6,440 nt of DNA from Rudanella sp. (GTDB lineage Bacteria > Bacteroidota > Bacteroidia > Cytophagales > Spirosomataceae): contig JAJAYX010000829.1 of the NCBI GenBank assembly GCA_026785985.1, forward strand, positions 1-6,440. Reading direction: 5' to 3'. The first letter of the stretch is position 1. Every line of letters starts with the position of its first letter. The notes beneath the pieces were generated by a model, which saw only the letters and a program-made list of their open reading frames with translations, made no database searches and was not told where the DNA came from. The position numbers were made by a program, and so were the translations under genes. Below are positions 1 to 5,686 of this stretch, piece after piece.

Positions 1-1033
1 CATCCGGGTATTGCGACCGGTCAATCTTTGGGTAAAAGCGGGTCAGGGTCGAGTCGGTTTGCAGCCGGTAGTCGTTGAAACTGTTGATCTGCCGCAGGTA
101 ATCGAGCCGGTGAAAGAGTTGAAACCCCTCGGCCAGTTTGTATTGCTGATAGAGGTGCCACATGTTGCGCAGTTCCTTGCCATCGGCCCGGCCCAAATAG
201 GGGTTTCCTTCATAATAGAACTGATCCAGCGTGCCATCGGCACGAGGGTTCGGTAACACCCCGCCCTGTTCGGGTATATCGTGATTAAGGTGGTTGAAGT
301 GGGCGAGGAGTGTATATTTTTCATCTTTGGTGCGGTAGTTCATATGGCCCACAAAGGCCCAGCTTTGCGCTAAAAAAATATCGTTGGAGCTGGCCGTAAG
401 CGTTTGTGCGCCAAATTGTTTTCGGGAAGTAACCCGCTGCGCATTGAAACCAACATTGAAGCGGGGGTTGATATTCTGACTGTAATCGAAATTCAGAACA
501 TTCTGATTTCGCCCGCCCAGCACAAAATACATGCGCGTAAACGGCGATTTAGTGTCGTAGTATTTTATCTGACTTTGTTGATACGCATAGGGCAAAAACA
601 CCGAATAGCCCGTTTGTGCGCCAATCTGTGTGGGTTCCTGGTAGAAAACGGGACGCAATGCCGTGCCGAGGTTGCCCAAATCCTGGTAGAGATTACCATT
701 GCGCTGCACAAAATTATAGAGGTGAACACCATCGAGCAGCGTATCGGTTGTGAACAGTGTTTTGCGGTTGTTCAGCACATCGGCTTCCAGATAGTAGCGC
801 GTTGTGCGGGGACCATAAATCACCTTCGTGGAGTCGTCGATACTGCCCCGCCCCGTCGAAGAGGATCCACTGGCACCGGGCCGCCCGCCGGTTTGCCCCC
901 CGAAGCCCCCCGCCCGGCCCGGCAAGGTTGACCCCGGAAATCCCTGCGCCAGCACTGCCTGGTTGAACAAGGCCGTACTGAGACAAAAACTAATCAGGAA
1001 AACGAGTCGGGCGAAAAAAGAGAACGCGGTCAA
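1..1033 (-). CDS. Putative outer-membrane porin (PF14121-like), N-terminal part, runs off the left edge
   Basis: Reading the minus strand from a TTG at 1033-1031 gives 344 uninterrupted codons to the window edge, so the C-terminal part is missing. Residues 1-29 form a clear signal peptide: short N-region with Arg9, hydrophobic core, and cleavage likely after VLA before Gln30. Residues 31-64 are a Gly/Ser/Pro-rich linker. The mature part starts near IDDSTKVIYGPRTTRYYLE and continues with alternating aromatic and polar residues (for example RMYFVLGGRNQNVLNFDYSQ), as expected for beta-barrel strands. This pattern resembles the Bacteroidota putative porin family; I recall full proteins of about 600-700 residues. 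An in-frame TAA lies four codons before the TTG, and no ATG precedes the signal peptide, so TTG is the best start. The gene follows lpxK on the same strand after 115 bp and has its own promoter-like word. The product probably sits in the outer membrane as a diffusion channel; substrate unknown. The fold and location are more secure than the exact family. Confidence 0.85.
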   Translation of the reverse strand, partial: MTAFSFFARLVFLISFCLSTALFNQAVLAQGFPGSTLPGRAGGFGGQTGGRPGASGSSSTGRGSIDDSTKVIYGPRTTRYYLEADVLNNRKTLFTTDTLLDGVHLYNFVQRNGNLYQDLGNLGTALRPVFYQEPTQIGAQTGYSVFLPYAYQQSQIKYYDTKSPFTRMYFVLGGRNQNVLNFDYSQNINPRFNVGFNAQRVTSRKQFGAQTLTASSNDIFLAQSWAFVGHMNYRTKDEKYTLLAHFNHLNHDIPEQGGVLPNPRADGTLDQFYYEGNPYLGRADGKELRNMWHLYQQYKLAEGFQLFHRLDYLRQINSFNDYRLQTDSTLTRFYPKIDRSQYPD

Positions 1034-1103
1034 TGGAAACTGGAGTTAATTGGAGTCAGACAATGGGCATTCAGCGGTAGTAGCCCGCCATCATTTAATA
1101 ACG

Positions 1104-1111
1104 CAAAAATA
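1104..1111 (-). promoter_or_regulatory. Candidate Bacteroidota -7 promoter element for the porin gene
   Basis: The minus strand reads TATTTTTG, an exact match to the Bacteroidota -7 consensus TAnnTTTG. It lies about 70 bases before the TTG start of the porin, within the gap after lpxK, so the porin could be transcribed separately. I see no good -33 TTTG at the usual distance, and the surrounding DNA is A/T-rich, which weakens the call. Confidence 0.4.
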
Positions 1112-1148
1112 TGTTAAAACGCCGTAAGCTGAGTTCCATGTGGTCGGG

Positions 1149-2222
1149 TTAAGCATTTTTAGGATTAACCACTCCCATAATCTGTTCCCAAAAAGCGGCT
1201 TCATCGTCTAACAAACGCATGGCTACAGGCAAATAATACAACGGTAAGGTGGCCCGTTCTTCGGCACGAAGCAAGGGGTCAATTTTCACCCAGTCCTTTT
1301 CGGTAGTGAGCAGCATGGCATCAGGAGGCAAGCCCTGAATCATCCTGTCCACGTCAGAACGGGTATAGACATAGTGATCCTTGAAGTGATGGTGGCGAAG
1401 CAGCGAAAATGTTTGGCTGACATAGTTTTCCAGCAGATCGGCATTGGCTAATCCTGAAACTAGCACAACCGTTTTTTTTTCATTAAACCCAACTATCTGA
1501 TTATCAAATGATTCTGGGGTTCCGTAGCACAAAGTCGAAAAAAAGACCGGGGTTTCAGTAACTTTGTAGGGAGTTATTTCATCTATGATCTGCTGTTTTT
1601 CACTAGCCGATAGATTATCCGGGCATTTGGTCACCACAATCAGGTCGGCCCGTTTGGCACCATGCCGCCGTTCGCGTAGCCGACCCTCTGGAAAGGGGTG
1701 GTCATGTTGGAAAGGCCGGTTATAATCGGAGAGCAAAATAGAGAGGTGTGGTTTCACGGCGCGATGCTGAAAAGCATCATCCAGCAACACGAGGTTAACC
1801 TCGGGGCACTGGGCCGACAGTTGTTGCAAGCCCTTCACCCGGCGTTCGGCAACGGCAACCACCAGTTGACGGCCAAATTTTCGATATAGCTGGGTGGGTT
1901 CGTCGCCGATCGTGTGGGCGGTGTCAGCCGGACTGGCTAACCGAAAACCAGTTGTGCGTCGGCCATATCCCCGGCTCAACGTTGCCATTTGTAGAGGAAA
2001 CTGGTTCAATTGCTTTGTTGGCAACGCACCGCTAAGTAACTTCCGAACTAAAAATTCGATCATCGGTGTTTTGCCGGTTCCGCCAACCGTCAAATTTCCA
2101 ACACTGATTGATTTTTGTTTGGGTCGAAAAACGGGCTTTATCTGCCTATCATACAGACAGTTACGATAGTCGAGTAGTTGACCATACAAAGCACTGAACG
2201 GGCGCAGGAATAACGTTGACAC
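1149..2222 (-). CDS. lpxK: Tetraacyldisaccharide 4'-kinase (lipid A 4'-kinase)
   Basis: LpxK phosphorylates the 4' position of the tetraacyl-disaccharide 1-phosphate to make lipid IVA, on the cytoplasmic face of the inner membrane (EC 2.7.1.130). With a GTG start at 2222 the protein has 357 residues. The N-terminus (MSTLFLRPFSALYG) is hydrophobic and fits the membrane-associated start of the family. The P-loop is SVGNLTVGGTGKTP (GGTGKT at 47-52), followed by SRGYGR (83-88), GDEP (106-109) and the Walker-B-like DDAFQHR (148-154), then PEGRLRE and a DLIVVTK strand. These are the diagnostic LpxK motifs. The open frame extends upstream to an ATG at 2315 (388 residues), but the extra 31 residues do not look like the family N-terminus and overlap a good promoter match, so I prefer GTG. 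It is divergent from menC and upstream of the porin. The coding strand has a run of nine A (plus-strand T run 1472-1480) within GFNEKKTVV. Confidence 0.93.
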   Translation of the reverse strand: MSTLFLRPFSALYGQLLDYRNCLYDRQIKPVFRPKQKSISVGNLTVGGTGKTPMIEFLVRKLLSGALPTKQLNQFPLQMATLSRGYGRRTTGFRLASPADTAHTIGDEPTQLYRKFGRQLVVAVAERRVKGLQQLSAQCPEVNLVLLDDAFQHRAVKPHLSILLSDYNRPFQHDHPFPEGRLRERRHGAKRADLIVVTKCPDNLSASEKQQIIDEITPYKVTETPVFFSTLCYGTPESFDNQIVGFNEKKTVVLVSGLANADLLENYVSQTFSLLRHHHFKDHYVYTRSDVDRMIQGLPPDAMLLTTEKDWVKIDPLLRAEERATLPLYYLPVAMRLLDDEAAFWEQIMGVVNPKNA

Positions 2223-2267
2223 AAAAAGACAATTACAAATCTGAGATTTCTTTGTTTTATTCGCACT

Positions 2268-2294
2268 CAAAAGTACCACAATTCCTATTCCCAA
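2268..2294 (-). promoter_or_regulatory. Candidate lpxK promoter (Bacteroidota type)
   Basis: On the minus strand TACTTTTG (2275-2268) matches the -7 consensus TAnnTTTG exactly, with a TTG (2294-2292) 16 bases upstream as a possible -33 element, slightly closer than usual. It would start transcription near 2262, about 40 bases before the GTG at 2222. Its place inside the longer lpxK reading frame is the main argument for the shorter protein. Confidence 0.5.
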
Positions 2295-2322
2295 TACCCC
2301 CTGACACCGCCCCACAGTATCT

Positions 2323-3420
2323 ATGGCCTTAGTATCCGACTACCTGAAACATACACTTCAATTTCGATTTGAAGCCGGTACGTCGAGGGGCGTGTTAACA
2401 GAAAAAGACTCGTATATCGTTCGTATCTACGATAACGAAAATCCTTCTGTTATGGGCCTGGGTGAGTGTGGCCCACTCCGGGGTTTGAGTTTAGACGACC
2501 GCCCCGATTTTGAACAACAGCTTAACGAACTCTGTCAGTATTTCAGCAAGCTCGACCTCCAACTGTTTTCCTGGAATGTCCCAATTGTTCTGAATCAATT
2601 GATCGGCCAGAAATTACCCAGCATTTTGTTTGGCTTTGAAACGGCAATGCTCGATTATCTGTCGGGGGGGCAACGAATTATTGCCGATAATGATTTTGTG
2701 CGGGGAACCCGAAGTTTACCCATCAATGGGCTGGTCTGGATGGGTGACCCACCCTTTATGCAACGCCAGATCGAAGAAAAACTGGCCGCTGGCTACACCA
2801 CCCTGAAACTGAAGATTGGAGCTATCGACTTTGAGCAGGAACTCGATTTATTGGCTTCGATCCGGGAACGTTTCTCTCCCGATCAAATTACGATTCGGGT
2901 TGATGCCAATGGCGCATTTGGCCCTGACGAAGCAATGGATAAGCTAACTCGCTTATCGGCTTTTCAGTTGCATTCCATTGAGCAACCTATTCGAGCTGGA
3001 GACCCCGATATGATGGCTGAGCTGTGCCAGCAATCACCCGTTCCGATTGCCCTTGATGAAGAACTGATTGGCCACATGGAGTATGTGGATAAATTCAGGC
3101 TACTGAAGAAAATCCAACCTCAGTTTGTGGTTTTAAAACCCACGCTGATTGGTGGTCTTCGCCACGCCGACGAATGGATTGAACTAGCCAATCGGCTCAA
3201 TATTGGCTGGTGGATCACTTCGGCTTTGGAATCTAATATTGGGCTGAATGCCATTGCCCAATACACGGCAAAATACCGGTATCTGCTGCCCCAGGGATTA
3301 GGCACCGGCCAACTGTATCACAATAATTTTGATAGCCCCCTTCGCACCGAAAATGGACAAATCAGGTATGAACCTGGGGGGGCGTGGGAGTTGAAAAGTA
3401 TAATGCGTAATGGTGAATAA
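2323..3420 (+). CDS. menC: o-Succinylbenzoate synthase (enolase superfamily)
   Basis: MenC dehydrates SHCHC to o-succinylbenzoate in menaquinone synthesis (EC 4.2.1.113), in the cytoplasm. The 365-residue protein has the enolase-superfamily layout: an N-terminal capping domain (about 1-130, with TSRGVLTEKDSY and GLGECGPLRGLS) and a barrel domain. The catalytic set is visible: LKLKIG (K162, K164), VDANGA (metal ligand D194), SIEQP (E220), ALDEEL (D245) and VLKP (K272), followed by WWITSALESNIGLNAIAQ and PQGLGTGQLY, which are typical of Bacteroidota MenC. A dipeptide epimerase or another muconate-type enzyme is the main alternative, but the C-terminal motifs favour MenC. ATG at 2323 gives a family-like N-terminus. 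No other men gene is in the window, so it lies outside any men cluster unless one is beyond it. The last codons, GGT GAA TAA, lie in the arm of a palindrome (3412-3464), so the C-terminal tail KSIMRNGE may be acquired sequence. A TTTG at 2251-2254 could be a -33 box, but its -7 partner is poor. Confidence 0.9.
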   Translation: MALVSDYLKHTLQFRFEAGTSRGVLTEKDSYIVRIYDNENPSVMGLGECGPLRGLSLDDRPDFEQQLNELCQYFSKLDLQLFSWNVPIVLNQLIGQKLPSILFGFETAMLDYLSGGQRIIADNDFVRGTRSLPINGLVWMGDPPFMQRQIEEKLAAGYTTLKLKIGAIDFEQELDLLASIRERFSPDQITIRVDANGAFGPDEAMDKLTRLSAFQLHSIEQPIRAGDPDMMAELCQQSPVPIALDEELIGHMEYVDKFRLLKKIQPQFVVLKPTLIGGLRHADEWIELANRLNIGWWITSALESNIGLNAIAQYTAKYRYLLPQGLGTGQLYHNNFDSPLRTENGQIRYEPGGAWELKSIMRNGE

Positions 3421-3432
3421 GTAATGGTGAAT
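3407..3432 (+). repeat. Short tandem direct repeat at the menC 3' end
   Basis: The 12-base word GTAATGGTGAAT occurs at 3407-3418 and again at 3421-3432, a 14-base period. The first copy encodes the last menC codons; the second lies just after the stop. It overlaps the left arm of the larger palindrome, so both may belong to one element. Confidence 0.75.
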
Positions 3433-3464
3433 GCTACTGGTGCATTTATCATCACTTATTCACC
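3412..3464. terminator. 53-bp near-palindrome between convergent genes; likely bidirectional terminator or palindromic repeat
   Basis: GGTGAATAAGT (3412-3422) is the exact reverse complement of 3454-3464. The pairing continues inward after one A-C mismatch with another 11 pairs, two of them G-T, ending in GC/GC around a 7-base loop TACTGGT (3435-3441). The stem is therefore about 23 positions with one mismatch. It lies between the 3' ends of menC (plus) and the DUF937-like gene (minus), where a shared terminator is expected. No clear T run follows on the plus strand. The menC stop codon lies within the left arm, which is unusual for a plain terminator and suggests a mobile palindromic repeat instead. 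The structure is directly visible; its function is inference. Confidence 0.7.
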
Positions 3465-3479
3465 CTTATGCCTTCGTTA

Positions 3480-4061
3480 TTACTTCCCAAACAGGCCGCC
3501 CAGCATACCGCCAAGGCCACCGCCCTGCTGTTGCTGTCCACCGCCACTGCCGCCCATAAATCCACCGGCAACGCGCATCAGATCGCCCATGTCGAGTTTG
3601 CCGTCGGCCATTGCCGTCGAAGCTATACCCATCCAATCAACGCTGGCCGCTTCCTCCTTGCCCGTTACCTGCTTCATAATACCGCCCACGTCCACACTAG
3701 GATCGGTTGGATCGGTTGCCTTGTTAAAGAACTTTTCGAGCACCATTGGTACAACCGTACCGGCAATACCACCGGCTACACCCTGCGATACGCCCAAACG
3801 ACCCATCAGGCTACCCACCACATTGTTCATGATGCCGCCCATAACTGGATTTTTCATGTTGCCGGCTCCACCCTGCTGACCCATGATCGTACTGAGTAAA
3901 CCACCTACGTTGCCCCCCTGAGCCTGTTGCGTTAACCCGCCCATGATGCCATCCATAACTGATTGCATAGCGGTTTCGTTTTGCTCGTTTGGAACAGCAG
4001 GGTTGTTGATAATCGCGTCGCCCGATTGCTGACGAACCAGGTTCATTAATGTTTCTAACAC
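3480..4061 (-). CDS. Conserved hypothetical protein, DUF937-like, Gly/Met-rich
   Basis: This is a 193-residue protein with no signal peptide and no clear membrane helix. The start is GTG at 4061, giving MLETLMNLVRQQSGDAIINNPAVPNE; a downstream ATG at 4046 would remove five residues, but the ML start and GDAIINNP(A/V)PNE motif resemble my memory of Bacteroidota relatives. An in-frame stop lies eight codons upstream. Residues 30-110 are amphipathic helices broken by Gly pairs (GGLLSTIMGQ, GGIMNNVVGSLMGRLG, GGIAGTVVPMVLEKFF). Residues 117-135 hold DPTDPSVDVGGIM, and 153-161 read DGKLDMGDL, which could be a worn EF-hand or dockerin-like loop. The C-terminus is a Gly/Gln low-complexity tail ending GGLGGMLGGLFGK. 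The DUF937/YidB-like assignment is tentative and the function unknown. Long plus-strand frames over the same DNA have biased Pro/Cys or His/Thr composition and look like shadows. Confidence 0.75.
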   Translation of the reverse strand: MLETLMNLVRQQSGDAIINNPAVPNEQNETAMQSVMDGIMGGLTQQAQGGNVGGLLSTIMGQQGGAGNMKNPVMGGIMNNVVGSLMGRLGVSQGVAGGIAGTVVPMVLEKFFNKATDPTDPSVDVGGIMKQVTGKEEAASVDWMGIASTAMADGKLDMGDLMRVAGGFMGGSGGGQQQQGGGLGGMLGGLFGK

Positions 4062-4117
4062 GGTTAATGTCTTGATTAAAGGTTAAAATGACAAGTTTAT
4101 TTATTGATTTCTGGCTC

Positions 4118-4125
4118 GAAAAGTA
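4118..4125 (-). promoter_or_regulatory. Weak -7-like element for the DUF937-like gene
   Basis: The minus strand reads TACTTTTC, one base off TAnnTTTG and matching the first seven bases of the lpxK element (TACTTTTG). It lies 57 bases before the GTG start, in the 128-base divergent gap shared with the nuclease-inhibitor gene. No convincing -33 box accompanies it, and I see no clear plus-strand promoter in this gap. Confidence 0.25.
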
Positions 4126-4189
4126 GGCATAAAATGGCAACAGTTTACTACATACGCCGTAAATTAGCCCCAAATCGACTTCATGCCCT

Positions 4190-4681
4190 ATGACGAAGAA
4201 ACCCCGCAAGAGTAACACATCCGCAAACATACCGGAAACTCCTAAAACTGAAACGGTTTCGGAAACACGCCCCGCAGACATGCCATCGGCTCTCGAACAA
4301 ACCATTAAGCCACTCATAGCTGATTTACTATACCCCAGCGAATCCGATGAACCACTCACTTATGTGACGTGCTATCTTAAGCAGGAAAGCTGCCTCACTG
4401 GCAGTCAGATCGAAGAATGGTTGATGTTGCCCCCGGCTGTTTTTGTAGAAGAAGTTCCGGAAACCAACTTCTGGAAGCCTGTCACAAGGGACGAGGAGTG
4501 GTACGGGGAGGAAGAAAAAAAACGCAGCGTAGCGTTCTGGCACTTACAACAGGAAATCGAAAAACACCTCAGTACGCGGCAGGTATTCCGCGTTGGCGAC
4601 ACCGAAATAGATATTTACCTCCTCGGTCGAACAACCGAAGGCAGCAGGGCAGGATTGAAGACAAGGGTGGTGGAAACGTAA
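4190..4681 (+). CDS. Nuclease A inhibitor (NuiA-like) family protein
   Basis: The 163-residue protein resembles Anabaena NuiA, which blocks the sugar-nonspecific nuclease NucA by binding its metal-containing active site. The C-terminal half is the giveaway: WYGEEEKKRSVAFWHLQQEIEKHL (104-127), then QVFRVGDTEIDIYLLGRTTEGSRAGLKTRVVET (131-163), which from memory parallels NuiA's QVYRLGEVELDVYVIG and its end KVVET. In NuiA the C-terminal Thr and a Glu near position 24 reach the nuclease metal site; here Thr163 is conserved and Glu51 in PSESDEPL is the likely equivalent Glu. Residues 1-33 form a Thr/Pro/Lys/Glu-rich, probably disordered extension that I do not recall in NuiA. No signal peptide is present, so it acts in the cytoplasm. 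The start is ATG 4190; an ATG at 4183 in another frame closes quickly. No nuclease gene is in the window, so the target is unknown. Confidence 0.8.
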   Translation: MTKKPRKSNTSANIPETPKTETVSETRPADMPSALEQTIKPLIADLLYPSESDEPLTYVTCYLKQESCLTGSQIEEWLMLPPAVFVEEVPETNFWKPVTRDEEWYGEEEKKRSVAFWHLQQEIEKHLSTRQVFRVGDTEIDIYLLGRTTEGSRAGLKTRVVET

Positions 4682-4692
4682 AAGGCAAAGGA

Positions 4693-4743
4693 CGAAGGAT
4701 TGGCTGACACGTGGTGTGTTCGTTCGTGTCAGCCAACCCTTCG
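4693..4743. terminator. Bidirectional terminator hairpin between convergent genes
   Basis: Arms 4693-4711 and 4725-4743 pair over 19 positions with one mismatch (A4699 against C4737) around a 13-base loop. The core GGCTGACACG/CGTGTCAGCC is perfect and GC-rich. The hairpin starts 12 bases after the stop of the NuiA-like gene and ends 10 bases before the hydrolase 3' end. Read on the minus strand, the hairpin is followed by a T-rich stretch (TCCTTTGCCTTTT), and the mismatch becomes a U-G pair, so termination of hydrolase transcripts is the better supported direction. Confidence 0.8.
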
Positions 4744-4753
4744 CCCCTCACCA

Positions 4754-5611
4754 TCAATATGTCGTTGCCATTTTCGGCTCCATAATAAAATTCAGCAAGT
4801 CCTGATTAAGCATAGCCCGTTCTGTGTAATACAGGCCGTGTGGAGCACCATCGTAGATTTTATAGGTGGCGTGCATCATCAGGTTGGCTGTCTGCTCGCC
4901 CGACGATTCGATGGGAACTATTTTGTCGGAATCGCCGTGGATAATCAGCGCAGGAACCTTGATACCCTGCACGTCGGAGCGAAAATCGGTTTCTGAAAAG
5001 GCCCGCGCACAGTCGATGGTTGCTTTGGGCGAAGCGAGATAAGCCCGTATAAAGTCACCGTCGAGCATGGCCTGACTAACGGGCTTGCTGATCAGATTAA
5101 CTCCATAAAACTGTTTGGCAAAGGTTTGCAGGAAATCAGCCCGGTCTTTTTTGATGTTGTCAACCATGTCGTCGAACGTCGATTTATCAACCCCATCCGG
5201 GTTGTCGTCCGTTTTGAGCAAAAAAGGCGTAACGCCACTCACCAGCACCACTTTTGCTACACGGACACCATTATGGCGACTCATGTAGCGGGCAATTTCA
5301 CCAGCGCCCATCGAGAACCCCACGAGCGTTACGTCCTGAAGGTTTAACTCGTCCAGAACCGCCTTCAGATCGTCGGCAAAGGTATCGTAGTTATACCCGT
5401 CAAATGGCTTCGATGATTTTCCAAATCCGCGCCGGTCATAGGCAATGCAGCGCAGCCCCTGTTGAGGAAGTTCAGTGAGTTGATATTCCCACATTTGGTG
5501 ATCTAATGGCCACCCATGAATAAAGACAACGGGCTGACCCTGACCGTAATCTTCGTAAAAAAGGCTTACGGGTTCGTTCTGGCGATTGTCGCCGGTTTTG
5601 ATGTAAGGCAT
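4754..5611 (-). CDS. Alpha/beta hydrolase, cofactor-free haloperoxidase (non-heme chloroperoxidase) type
   Basis: A 285-residue alpha/beta-hydrolase-fold enzyme. The oxyanion-hole motif is FIHGWPLDHQMWE (30-42), with YDRRGFGKSS (58-67) after strand 4. The nucleophile elbow is GFSMGAGE (98-105) with Ser100. The acid lies in IIHGDSDKIVP (223-233), probably Asp229 by spacing, and the histidine is His258 in GAPHGLYYTE. These spacings match bacterial cofactor-independent haloperoxidases (about 130 residues Ser to Asp, 29 Asp to His). Such enzymes make peracids from carboxylic acids and peroxide in vitro, but many are esterases or lactonases in the cell, so the natural substrate is uncertain. No signal peptide is seen; cytoplasmic. 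The start is ATG 5611. It follows the glycerate kinase gene by 75 bp on the same strand, and an 8-bp inverted repeat 12 bases upstream of the start suggests its own regulation. Length and motifs are normal for the family. Confidence 0.88.
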   Translation of the reverse strand: MPYIKTGDNRQNEPVSLFYEDYGQGQPVVFIHGWPLDHQMWEYQLTELPQQGLRCIAYDRRGFGKSSKPFDGYNYDTFADDLKAVLDELNLQDVTLVGFSMGAGEIARYMSRHNGVRVAKVVLVSGVTPFLLKTDDNPDGVDKSTFDDMVDNIKKDRADFLQTFAKQFYGVNLISKPVSQAMLDGDFIRAYLASPKATIDCARAFSETDFRSDVQGIKVPALIIHGDSDKIVPIESSGEQTANLMMHATYKIYDGAPHGLYYTERAMLNQDLLNFIMEPKMATTY

Positions 5612-5622
5612 AACGTTTTTGA

Positions 5623-5646
5623 AGTTAGTACTACATTCTACTAACT
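5623..5646. promoter_or_regulatory. Operator-like inverted repeat upstream of the hydrolase gene
   Basis: AGTTAGTA (5623-5630) and TACTAACT (5639-5646) are perfect 8-bp inverted arms with an 8-base spacer, so the arm centres are 16 bases apart. The word TACTA also repeats directly at 5629 and 5639, ten bases apart, about one helical turn. The site lies 12-35 bases before the hydrolase start, where a dimeric winged-helix repressor (MarR or HxlR type) could act. No regulator gene is in the window. The symmetry is seen; the operator role is inferred. Confidence 0.5.
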
Positions 5647-5686
5647 CTACCTTATGACAATAGTTTTGTATTGGGCCTTGTTTCTA

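Noticed and set aside
404..986. Plus- and minus-strand frames inside the porin region
   Set aside because: They are frame shadows of the porin reading frame, which has a signal peptide and a barrel-like sequence over 344 codons.
1034..1148. Possible small gene or RNA between lpxK and the porin
   Set aside because: Only a promoter-like word is visible; no open frame with a sensible product and no stable hairpin.
2251..2281. Possible menC promoter: TTTG at 2251 with TACCACAA 19 bases downstream
   Set aside because: The -33 word and spacing fit, but the -7 matches only the TA; too weak to list as a feature.
3424..3899. Two plus-strand open frames (151 and 143 residues) opposite the DUF937-like gene
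   Set aside because: Their compositions are extreme (Pro/Cys-rich; His/Thr-rich) with no recognisable motif, and they mirror the Gly/Gln-rich minus-strand gene, which has a sensible protein sequence.
3811..4359. Minus-strand frame of 182 residues spanning the DUF937-like and NuiA-like genes
   Set aside because: It overlaps the two better supported genes in other frames and crosses their divergent promoter gap; no family signal.
4511..4525. Run of eight A in the NuiA-like gene as a programmed frameshift site
   Set aside because: The original frame continues to a family-like C-terminus, and no alternative frame product makes sense.
5661..5668. Plus-strand TAGTTTTG, an exact TAnnTTTG match after the glycerate kinase stop
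   Set aside because: It points into glycerate kinase antisense, has no -33 partner at the right distance, and an eight-base degenerate word is expected by chance; an antisense RNA is not supported.
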